29,166 bases of DNA from NCBI GenBank assembly GCA_000934455.1, contig KN889697.1, forward strand, positions 28,142 to 57,307. Reading direction: 5' to 3'. Source of the stretch: Apostichopus parvimensis (taxonomy: Eukaryota; Echinodermata; Holothuroidea; Aspidochirotida; Stichopodidae). Positions 11,707 to 20,695 of the stretch are shown in pieces. The notes under the pieces are model-generated. The model was given only the letters and a program-made list of their open reading frames with translations. It was not told the origin of the DNA and made no database searches. A program made the position numbers and the translations under genes. Within the stretch, counting starts at the first letter, position 1. Each line of letters begins with the position of its first letter.

Positions 11707-13098
11707 AGGAGGCATTCATATTGTGACTGTTCTGCTGTTCTGGAGAGACGGGGAAGGAGGGAGGGTGTTTACAATGTTTTCTCATACTAAGGGATATCAA
11801 AAATGTATCATGTAATATCATATTTAATATGAACACAAAAGGTGTTATAGTCTATAGTGACTTTAATTACCCTTGTCATTCACAACACTGCTGTATATAA
11901 TTTTCTTTGTAGATCGTCTTTCTGGACCTGATTGGTTTTTTTTTAGTAACCTCTGACTGCAACCCCCGTCGCCAAACACTCAACGCCCACCTTTCGCCAC
12001 ATGTATGTCCTGCTTCTCTCTTTAATCAATGTTCGGAACCCCTGGTTTACACTACTTATCTTGGGCTGGTATCTTGTACTAAAGTTATTAACAATTGATC
12101 GTTATCTCTCGTTTTAATTAGCATAGAGTCAAATTCCCATGATCTTTTCTCTAAAAAAAAAATCCCCCATTTGTAAAACTTGTTCCATAAAAGTTTTGAA
12201 AATTAATTGTGCAAAGGTGTGCAAGTGTGCAAATGAAGGTTATATGACAGAACACTTCAGTTAATTGTACAAGTGAATCAGCATATTAACAAACTAGTTT
12301 ACCAATGGAAATCAGCAAACATAAATCAAACATAACAAAAACTACAGCTTAAGATTAGTCATCAGGGAGTTCTGTACTAACATAGTCTGTGGAATTTGTC
12401 TGAGTTAATCTGATGGAAGGTGATTGTTAACGGATACACAAGGTGTCTGAATTATGATCTGCTTTAGAGTACAACAGCAGGAATAGAAGTAGATCTACAA
12501 TTCCCATTGGAGTACTGATCAGTGGGGATGGGGTAGTGGGGAGGGGGAAGGTGGCGGAAGGATTGGGGTTGGGGAGTACACTCCCGGCTTATAAATCCCA
12601 CACAAGAAAGTAGTATAGGCATTTTTTCCAGAATGCCCTGAGTATGTTTACAAATCTACGACTGTAACATTACAAGTTGGTCAGCGCTCACTTGGCTTAT
12701 ACCCAGAAGAAATGGTGATTTTCCAGGTATCACATGATCAATGAAGTAACCAAAGCTATCTTCCTTATCATACTCCTCACACTTTTTTGTAAAAGTTTAT
12801 TCCTGCTGCAGCTGCTTCATTAGCTAAAACTAGGAAGATAACTTTGGTTACTTTGTAGATCACGAGATACCCGGAATATACCCGTTTTTTCCAGGTATAA
12901 ACCAATCTAGGGCTATAAAACAGGTTGAACTCGTAATGGAGTGAGAATAGGCCTACAGGTGACTGTATGTAACTTAACACTGTTCTACCGTAATCTACTC
13001 AAATCACAGCTCAAATGATGAAATAAGGCACCGTTAAATTTGTAGTACACAAAAGGTTTTCAGTGTTGGATTGGAAATGTTCAGTTACTCTACAATTA
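11707..13098. other. Non-coding stretch, no gene recognised
   Basis: No repeat family or convincing exon was recognised. It contains a purine-rich patch near 12525-12575 and AT-rich DNA. Confidence 0.5.
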
Positions 13099-13304
13099 GG
13101 GTATGTTTATATTTTTTATATATGGGTATGTTTATATTTTTATATATGGGTATGTTTATATTTTTATATATGGGTATGCATGTATGGGTATGTATATATT
13201 TTTATGCATGGGTATGTATATATCTTTTATATGGGGGTTTGTATATATTTATATATTTGGGTATGCATATATTTTTATAGATCGGTATATATATTTTATA
13301 TATA
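13099..13304. repeat. AT-rich minisatellite, about 24-bp unit
   Basis: Tandem units of the form GGGTATGTTTATATTTTTATATAT, the first three nearly identical and later ones diverged in length and sequence (GCATG and CTTTT variants). All three forward frames stay open through it and give low-complexity Tyr/Ile/Phe/Gly peptides; these are repeat translations, not genes. Confidence 0.9.
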
Positions 13305-13574
13305 CTACTAACATTTGTATATTTTGTTTTAATATTGTATTTTATTACTCCTTGTTATAAATATTTTTATATTTATACTGGAATCAAATAAATTGTAATG
13401 TAGTTAGACTGAGGGTAGTGAGGGATATTCAATTGTGTCCTACAGCTTCTCCTCTCTCAATTAATTCACATCAATAATTAATAATCATTACCTGAGAAAT
13501 GCAATAATTTTAACACCACTGAATAATGGTGTAACTCCTGATTCCTCTCCCACTCTCAATCCCCCCCTGCCCGT

Positions 13575-13870
13575 GTTATGTATGTATTTTAGATCCTCCT
13601 GCAAGCAGGAACTCGCGAAGAAGCCATCTTTGGCTTATCAAAGCCGCAAGCTGACCAAAGTCAGTCTCTTAGATTCATATTTAACGTCCATGATTACGAA
13701 TTGTACAACTCTGTAACTGGATGACATATATTAATCTCGGAGTGACTCAAACTCAGGACCTTATGATTGGAAGGCACCGGAGTTAACCACTGAGCTAACA
13801 CCGAGCTAACACCGAGCTAACACCGAGCTAACACCGAGCTAACACTCCCTATGTCACTCCTTATGTCACT
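13575..13870 (-). mobile_element. tRNA-derived SINE with amplified A-box segment
   Basis: On the minus strand a perfect A box TAGCTCAGTGG (plus 13787-13797) is followed 33 bases later by a B-box-like GAGTTTGAGTC (plus 13744-13754), the normal tRNA promoter geometry. The body continues toward lower coordinates with a short hairpin (TCCTGC-AA-GCAGGA, near 13598) and ends in a TACATACATAA-type tail near 13580. Immediately 5' of the A box the 11-bp unit CCGAGCTAACA (plus strand) is repeated four times at 13801-13844. Boundaries are approximate. Confidence 0.7.
13801..13844. repeat. Four perfect tandem copies of an 11-bp A-box-derived unit
   Basis: CCGAGCTAACA occurs four times head to tail and joins an almost identical CTGAGCTAACA inside the SINE A box at 13790-13800. 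On the SINE strand each unit reads TGTTAGCTCGG, the first part of an A box. A second small duplication (TATGTCACTCC) follows at about 13850-13870. Confidence 0.95.
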
Positions 13871-14708
13871 GCATTACACAGTTTGGCAGGTCGACATTGG
13901 TGTCAGGTCCAACCCAATCAAATTCCAGCTTCAATCTCCCCAGGATGAGAAGTGAATTGATTCATTTCTTGAACAGATTTACTTTTAGTAACAAATTCCA
14001 GCGACAATGGAGGAAAGGTTTTACCAAATGAGGACAAAGCTGACCTTTGTAATTCAAAATTTAAAAGCTCAGATTGAAATTTTTCTAATAAGTAAAAGAT
14101 TTTCACCATCCAGCAGTTTTCAAGTACAGGGCTTTAAGTTCTACGCTTCATTGGGCAGCACTGTCCAGTACAATCATGTAAGAATAGAGAGTAACCTTCA
14201 AGTCCATCATCAAACCAGTAGAGTGGAACTGATTAAATACTGGCGTCTGAAAATGTTGACTTTATACTTCCAATAGCCACGGTATGAATTTCTGATTATT
14301 CTTATTATTTTTAGTTGCGTTCCTTTCATATCTACTCTTTCACTTCGTACGAAACACCAAAGTTACGTATCTTTTAGCTCAGGTCACATGGTTAGTGGAC
14401 CTTTATGACACTCCCTTACAAATTGCTTTTAAAAGCATTTTCTATTTTACATGTTTTGCTTATCCACTTTGAAATAAAAGTGTTAAATATCAAATCTCAG
14501 ATGAAATATATATATATATATCCGGCTTTAGGAATTCGGCTTTAGGAATCACAAATGACTTCGAGTTGTTTAGAATCATGTTTGATCTCTAGAGTAAGGC
14601 AAAATATGTCACCAAAAACAGAACTAGTATTGTTCGATACAGGTGACAAACGCCTACAGTGGAATTACAACCTTCAATACCGGTTTTGAACCTCTGGACA
14701 CAAAATCA
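13871..14708. other. Non-coding stretch, no gene recognised
   Basis: AT-rich DNA with a short (AT)n run at about 14507-14520 and a small direct repeat (CGGCTTTAGGAAT) at 14523-14548. No convincing exon or RNA gene was seen. Confidence 0.5.
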
Positions 14709-14769
14709 GCGTCCATAGCCCAGTGGTTAGGGTGTCCGCATATAAAGCGGGAGGCCCAGGTTCGAATCC
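14709..14769 (+). mobile_element. tRNA-like head of a SINE (or tRNA pseudogene), cut by the assembly gap
   Basis: A perfect A box TAGCCCAGTGG (14716-14726) and a perfect B box GGTTCGAATCC (14759-14769) are spaced as in a tRNA. The anticodon arm folds: stem TCCGC/GCGGG (14735-14739 with 14747-14751) around a 7-nt loop ATATAAA, which would give anticodon AUA. Animal tRNA-Tyr genes use GUA and normally carry an intron, so a real tRNA gene is unlikely. The 3' acceptor side and everything beyond are lost in the N run, so a SINE cannot be proven. Confidence 0.6.
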
Positions 14770-15049
14770 NNNNNNNNNNNNNNNNNNNNNNNNNNNNNNN
14801 NNNNNNNNNNNNNNNNNNNNNNNNNNNNNNNNNNNNNNNNNNNNNNNNNNNNNNNNNNNNNNNNNNNNNNNNNNNNNNNNNNNNNNNNNNNNNNNNNNNN
14901 NNNNNNNNNNNNNNNNNNNNNNNNNNNNNNNNNNNNNNNNNNNNNNNNNNNNNNNNNNNNNNNNNNNNNNNNNNNNNNNNNNNNNNNNNNNNNNNNNNNN
15001 NNNNNNNNNNNNNNNNNNNNNNNNNNNNNNNNNNNNNNNNNNNNNNNNN
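14770..15049. other. Assembly gap (N run)
   Basis: 280 unknown bases directly after the B box of the tRNA-like element. The gap may be caused by the repeat itself. Confidence 1.
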
Positions 15050-15087
15050 GACTTTGATATTCTAATATCACTCATAACATCTGTTGG

Positions 15088-15193
15088 CTATATCACTATC
15101 CAATAATCATTCATAATATCAGGAGGCCACGGCCAAAGCACTCCAGCATTCCTTATAAGGTCATCGACGACGTAAATGTCTCGCATAACATCC
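15088..15193 (-). CDS. Putative terminal exon of an unidentified minus-strand gene
   Basis: On the minus strand a strong acceptor (TTTTTCTTAATCTTTCAG, ending at 15194) is followed by one residual base and 34 open codons to a TAG at 15088-15090. The translation starts DVMRDIYVVDDLIRNAG and continues with a Trp/Pro-rich patch (LWPWPP). No family is recognised. The phase matches the candidate exon at 16123-16170, where the AG left at its end plus the G here make an Arg codon. A weak GTGATA donor three codons before the stop means this could instead be internal, with the rest in the gap. Evidence is limited to splice signals, phase and protein-like composition. Confidence 0.33.
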
Positions 15194-16122
15194 CTGAAAG
15201 ATTAAGAAAAAGGAAGGAAACAAAAGAACTCATAATTTTCATTATACATAAATTTGTTAAAAAGATTATTTCATCAATAAACCTTCTCAACAAACAATTT
15301 CACTTCAGTTTACTAACTGTAAACAACAAACCAGCAATGTGTCTAATGGTTGACTCCCAACCCCCCCCCCCCATCATCTGTATCGAGTATGCTGATAGCA
15401 TTAATTATTAATCATATTAATATGATAACGCTGGTATTATATATAGTTATAACCCTCACTACCCTATTAAAATCCTTTCCCCGCATTCCGCATTGCAACA
15501 TCTACAATAAACCAAAAATCAAAATGGAATGTTAACTGCAACTTGAACTTTATAAAGTATAATCGGGAGATTTTTAACTTCTTTTTTCATGCAGGTCCCC
15601 TCGCCACCACTGGCCGATAAAGTACACCATTAAAATCAAGTTAAGTCCGTCAACACCATCCAGGGAAGCCGTTGTTTACCTGTTAGATATTGCCGAATAG
15701 TGTGATCATTTTATTGTTAGCGACCTGTGGAATTTGTCACCATTTATCAAAATTGTACAGCGAAAAAATTCTTGTTTTGTTGCCTTTCGGCTATTTCTTG
15801 AGCAGAGAGTCAAGCCATGCTTCATGCTGGTTCCTACAAGGTTGTTTGGGCTGTTGATTGCTTTCCATTGTTCTGACTTCCTCCAGTGAGATCGGTCAAT
15901 CAACCCACCAAAACAGAAAAGTAGTTAAGCAAACCAGACAAATTAAAAACCCAACAAGTTCATATAAAGGTAAAAAAAAATACTATTGTAATTTGGGTCT
16001 TAATCTGTAATAAGGAGTAAATGACTTTTGTCAATCGTTACTGAAGTAGACAGCTATATTAGGTCTTACAAAAATAACAAAGAAGAAAAAATACCAAGGA
16101 AAGATTAGTTGCAGATAATTAC

Positions 16123-16170
16123 CTCTTGAAAACAAAATCGTTCATTTTGGTGCAAATTGAATTTTCAGCT
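16123..16170 (-). CDS. Putative 48-bp internal exon, same minus-strand gene as 15088-15193
   Basis: The minus strand shows a pyrimidine-rich acceptor (TTTATTTTCCCTTTCAAG, ending at 16171), an open segment translating AENSICTKMNDFVFK, and a donor GTAATT. It begins with one residual base and ends with two, which fits the exon at 15193. Short exons called by eye are often false. An equally open plus-strand segment (from about 16169 to 16216, between an AG and a GTAACT) overlaps the adjacent intron sequence, showing how easily such patterns arise here. Confidence 0.25.
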
Positions 16171-17493
16171 CTTGAAAGGGAAAATAAATGTATTGGAAAA
16201 GTTCAGTCTAAATAGTAACTAAGGATATCAGTTCAAATCAACAGACCAAAACAGAAAACTTGTTTTGTCAACTGAGAGAGGCCGCCTTCAAATTTTACAG
16301 CATTTTTATGCAATATTGTAATAGTAACTTTAAATGCATCTGTTGGAATTTGAAATAATATGTGTTTATCATAATGGCATGTAAAAACAGCTGATTTAAA
16401 GCATTTCCACAGTTTATCAAACTGAGCATTAAATTAATCACAAGGAGAAACAGCTGTTGAAAGAATTGAATATCAACTATGCAACAATTCATGGTCAAGG
16501 TTATCTTAAAGAGGTACTATTCTGAATTGGTGGGGTACTTGAAACATAATTATTTTCTCCACCAATAGAGATTATACTGATTGCATGCATGTAAGTGGAG
16601 GAGTAGATCCAGAAGGAGGGTGGGTGGATGTGTACCCCCTCATCCCCCTGCCCCCCCGCTTTAGCGTCAACCTCACACAAATCTTCAATAGTAGTTACTA
16701 ACCTTGTGTTTAAAATTAATAACAGAACTAGTCGTTAGTCTAAATATGCTTCAGAAGGTACCATTGATGTCTAAAACTTTACTTTCTTTCCTGGGGGGAG
16801 AGGAGGGGGGCAGAGGATGGATTCTCCCAACCCCTTACTTTAGGGTTGGCTGCAATAACTCCACGGCCACATACCCTAACCTAATAACATACTGAATCTG
16901 TCCTTGGGGTGGTACATAACTTGTTTCTTCTAGCAAGAAGTACCACTTTAAAATGTTTCTACTTCTTATTGTTACTTCAATAGAGGCAGAGATCAGACTG
17001 CACTATAAACTGTACACTGTTGAAGCTGTATGAGGTCATTAAATCACAGCTGATATCTACCTGGACAAAATATAAAGGAGAAAAGAAGAATACCAACAAA
17101 GAACAGGAAGGCTTATCTTGACCTTTCAAGCTTGGATAATAAATGATAATGCATCATTTTCTTATTATGTAATTACATATCTGGCTGTGACAGTTATTCC
17201 TTTTCTCCACCTAAGTTACACTCTCCATCAACATACTGGTCTAAGTCGGAAGGACATCTTCAATGTTGAACTAGTGGGCACTGGAAAATTATGATTTTTA
17301 TAATAGTTTCCATCTAGTCATCAATTTGGTCAATTAGAAATAGTTTGTACACACAGTGATGCATAGCAGTACCTCTGATGTTGAACAGAAGAGAATTAAG
17401 GAAATGCATGGAGGTTATATGCGGAGGAGGGGGAGGTGGGGGTGACAAGTAATTACTCCGTACCTTCAGGCTGTAATGGTAAATTCATTACAC
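16171..17493. other. Stretch without a recognised gene; possible minus-strand exons
   Basis: Two further minus-strand segments have good acceptors and open frames. One is at 17237-17280 (acceptor CATAATTTTCCAG, donor GTATGT). The other starts at 17060 behind a long pyrimidine tract (TTCTTCTTTTCTCCTTTATATTTTGTCCAG region) and translates VDISCDLMTSYSFNSVQFIV. Only a weak donor would let the latter join the exon at 16170. C runs occur at about 16640-16657. Nothing else was recognised. Confidence 0.3.
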
Positions 17494-17856
17494 TTAAAGG
17501 CATTAAAGACTCGCCCCAAACCGCATGCCGCGCTCTGAAAAAGTTAACTTTCCGTTGCTTGCAGGTGAAGTTTTCTTATTGTCGCTACAAAATGCAGACA
17601 GTAATGAAACGTGATACCTTGTTATCTTTTATCCAGACCTGAGATGTCCATCGCTGCTATGTTCACTGTGTTGTGGGTATTGACCGCAGCTGTTTGTACT
17701 GACTGTACACTAGTGTCTAATTACCGATGGTAGCAAGCTGTGTGTATTTTCTGGGATCGATGGTGGTGTCTAACACTTCTGTTACACCTCATTCGAAACT
17801 AGGTCAGATTACCGGCATTAGACGTTTCTTTTTGCCCGAGTCTTCACACCCTTTAA
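17494..17856 (+). mobile_element. MITE copy 1, about 363 bp, TTAA ends
   Basis: It begins TTAAAGGCATTAAAGACTCG and ends CGAGTCTTCACACCCTTTAA, so the ends form an imperfect terminal inverted repeat of about 20 bp bounded by TTAA. It aligns along its whole length with 25427-25794 at roughly 85-90 percent by eye. The interior has no conserved open frame; the open frames inside it differ between copies. TTAA boundaries are typical of piggyBac-type target duplications, but the internal TIR does not start with the usual CCC, so the superfamily is left open. Confidence 0.88.
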
Positions 17857-18383
17857 TGGTCCAAGGGGCTCAGAATTACTCCTGCTTATGGAGTCCTGTC
17901 ATTACTATAGTTACTGACCATTGTTTACATAATACTCATATCCTGTTCTAAACCAGCTTTAATATTTTGGGGCCTTTACACTCAATTTGTTAGTCACTAT
18001 TTTTCCTTATGCCAAGTGATCTTTCTTTCCAGCTGATTTTGCAACTACATTTCTGGACTCTCCAAATCCCCTCCCCAAACTTTTGCATGTCCTGCAAAAT
18101 CTCCATGGCCTTGCCACTCGGTCAAAGGTTATTTCCTGCGCCCACTTTGTTCATCACAATTCTACTTTGAAATTATCCCACCTCTGTCTCTTCTTCACTA
18201 CTCTCCTGTTATAGAATCGAGGCATTAACGGAACAGTTATGCACTGAATAGACAGAATTGCACAAGAACCATAAAATATACTGATTTGAAGCTACAAACT
18301 ATGATACGTAACTGCGATCCACTCATATTATGTCTTTTCAATATACCTATTAATTCTCAACATATAAAAGGTAGGTGTAGTAC
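17857..18383. other. Non-coding stretch, no gene recognised
   Basis: A C/T-rich patch on the plus strand runs from about 18058 to 18215. No open frame, repeat family or convincing exon was identified. Confidence 0.45.
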
Positions 18384-18512
18384 TACTCTCCCACCCCCCC
18401 CCCCCCCCCCCCCCCAATGCTCCATTAACCCATTTCTGAGTCTATCATGACACCCCCCCCCCCTCCCCCCCTCCCAATGCTCCATTAACCCATTTCTGAG
18501 TCTATCATGACA
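18384..18512. repeat. 60-bp tandem duplication with poly-C tracts
   Basis: Two copies with a 60-bp period share an identical segment of at least 37 bp beginning AATGCTCCATTAACCC (from 18416 and from 18476). Each copy is preceded by a C-rich tract (22 C at 18394-18415; interrupted C at about 18452-18475). The unique parts are identical, which points to a recent duplication or an assembly artefact at the homopolymer. Confidence 0.92.
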
Positions 18513-19675
18513 AAGTTCCACACATTCCACACTGTTTCTTAGCTAGATTTACATCTGCTCAAATCTAGTCGCTAGTTTGCTATTCTGAAGTTGCCCAACT
18601 CACAAGAAGTCCTGTTTCCAAGATTACACTTAACTGCATGTAAATAGGCCCAATGAGAATGCAAAATTTGTAGGCATTTCAGGGGTGGGATGAATTATAT
18701 GAAAATATTATTCAGTGCTTCCGATAGCTACATACATTCCAGCAAAAATCGAACCAACAGCATTGCAGATTTGATTTGATGTGATGTGTTTTTGTTTGTT
18801 TACTGGAGATCAACAACACACACAAGATTACAAGGGAGAAACCTCCCCCATCTGGACTTACCAGCTGAGCTTTAAATTGTGGAAAACATGCCATAATATG
18901 TGTTGAATAGTTACAAAGGTCTGATACGGAAAACCAACTAACTAGAGAGATTTCTGCAGATTCTAGCTCTTACTTCAAATGAAACCGACAGAACCAGAAG
19001 GTTTCCATGCCACAGGCTCATGACTTCCAGGCAGCCTGGTACAGTGATACAATTCTTTATAATCTTTTGCTTTTGCTCAGCAAATTACTATGGTACAAGA
19101 ATATATCAAGTTAACTGAAGTTGTCTCTGAAGGGGTCAGTGTCCTTGATCAGTATGAATTAACCTACATCCATTTATTCCAGTCCGCAGAGATGGACTAG
19201 TCACTAGACAGGCTAAAGACTCCCCATAGAGAAAAATTCTCAGATTTAATGAGGTAATGGGTCAACGGCTCCACCAGAAACAGTTTAAAGAATAACCCTG
19301 CCTATAAATCACTTTAAATTCATAGTACAATTTCCTTAGTTATGATTTTCCCAGTATTAATCGATTTATTGTGAGGCTCCTCAGAAATTGTATGGCTGGG
19401 TCCCCATTCAACCCCCCCCCCCCGCACCCCCTTTCAAATAATAGTATATAAAAAACACACATTGATAATGCAGTGTGATATCATGAGATATTGTATTAAA
19501 GGGAAAATATAACTGGAAACCAATATCAATATATTCTGCAGTGTTATATTTCCTCTTTTTGATATGGTCTTAAGTAATAAACAACTTGTAACTTTGTCTA
19601 AATTGAAGTTACCCCTTTGCTTCCTCTCATATAACTTACACACACACACGCACACACATGTTTGTATTACATTTA
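18513..19675. other. Non-coding stretch, no gene recognised
   Basis: A minus-strand donor-like CAGCTG|GTAAGT near 18872 has an open segment upstream, but no reading frame joins the other minus candidates without a stop. A C run is at about 19411-19423 and a short (CA)n run at about 19639-19657. Confidence 0.45.
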
Positions 19676-19824
19676 GACCGAGGACCCCATTGTATTTTCC
19701 ATTGTTCAAATCCACGTACCCTAACCTTAACAATACCCCATACAATAGAATTCTTCCGAGGACGTGGTGATTCTTTAGAAATCACAACTGAGGACCTGGA
19801 ATTCTTTTGTTCAAGTCCTCGGTC
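19676..19824. repeat. Foldback-like segment with 10-bp terminal inverted repeat
   Basis: GACCGAGGAC at 19676-19685 is matched by its exact reverse complement at 19815-19824. Inside are further self-similar pieces: CCGAGGAC near 19757, GTGATT/AATCAC flanking a 7-nt loop near 19768, GAATTCTT twice and TTGTTCAA twice. It may be a small non-autonomous element; no target-site duplication is clear. Confidence 0.5.
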
Positions 19825-20629
19825 AGAATACAAAACAAACGCACACAAAACAGGTGCACGCACAAACAAACAGAGAGAATTGAAAGGATTATGAAATTAA
19901 AAAGTAAACAAATTAAAAGAAAAACACTTTTAATATTCAACAGGTTTGTCTAGTTTTACTTAGTTCTACCTCGACACAAAATGCAGATGGAGAGAATAGG
20001 CTCCATACTACATTTGTAGTACCATCTCACTGAGAGTTAATAAACGAGTTAAAACAATGTCTGTGTCAATTTATTTTTCACTTGAGACTTTTATTGCAAT
20101 GAATACTATATACAGAATTTCTCCACCAACCCCCTCCCTGCCACACACATTTCTGCTGTTACTTAATGCCTTTAACCTTTGGATACTTTTGCAATATCAA
20201 TCTGTACAGATCTGTTAAAAATCTTTTTAACATATATAAATCTCCGTGACATTTATTATCATCATCCAAACCTTGCCAGGAGCCCTTAGGTCTTCACAAC
20301 ACCTAATAATGTCTCATAAAAATTACTCATATGACATGGTTTCAGTCTCCATAAAATCCATTTTCAACTTTCTTTGTTATATAAGTTGAATTCCAACGAT
20401 ATTTCAAGAGCAGTTAATCATCTTATAGAAAGGACAGAGCTCGCCAGATGAATGTTAAATCATACCATAGGCCTATATTCTCTCATCATCATTTTTTTTT
20501 ACATTTTTACATTTTAAGACTGTTTAGCTTTACGGAATAGGTTTGTTAGGATCGATGGCAGTAATACAAAGCATGCTTTGCTGTCCCTGCATCGGTCCAG
20601 TTTATTTTCAAAGGTATTTTATTTCCCAG
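19825..20629. other. Non-coding stretch, no gene recognised
   Basis: AT-rich DNA without recognised repeats or exons. If the plus-strand candidate gene at 20630-24123 is real, its upstream exons should lie here or further left, but I could not identify them. Confidence 0.45.
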
Positions 20630-20695
20630 ATATTTGCAATATTTACATCAGAACACGACCACCTGCAGCATCACACTGGACTAAGGAGGTGCAAG
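20630..20695 (+). CDS. Putative internal exon of an unidentified plus-strand gene
   Basis: An acceptor (TTTTATTTCCCAG, ending 20629) and a donor GTATGT (20696) bound 22 open codons in phase 0 translating IFAIFTSEHDHLQHHTGLRR plus CK. The phase fits the candidate exon at 23000. The minus strand also has an acceptor-like sequence overlapping it, so strand is not certain. No family is recognised. Confidence 0.3.

Noticed and set aside
13063..13360. Open frames rich in Tyr, Gly, Ile and Phe
   Set aside because: They are translations of the AT-rich 24-bp minisatellite in three frames.
14709..14769. Functional tRNA-Tyr gene
   Set aside because: The anticodon would be AUA, no intron is present, and the 3' half is unknown; a tRNA-derived SINE head fits better.
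14643..15106. Four open frames across 14643-15106
   Set aside because: They consist mainly of unknown residues from the N gap.
17237..17280. Minus-strand exon candidate with donor GTATGT
   Set aside because: Plausible signals, but it depends on a following exon (from 17060) that only has a weak GTCTGA donor, so it was not listed as a CDS feature.
17436..17951. Plus-strand open frames overlapping MITE copy 1
   Set aside because: They are not conserved in copy 2 and lie in a non-coding element.
18872..18930. Minus-strand exon ending in CAGCTG|GTAAGT
   Set aside because: The most protein-like frame would create a TGA when joined to the next candidate exon at 16170; no intermediate exon was found.
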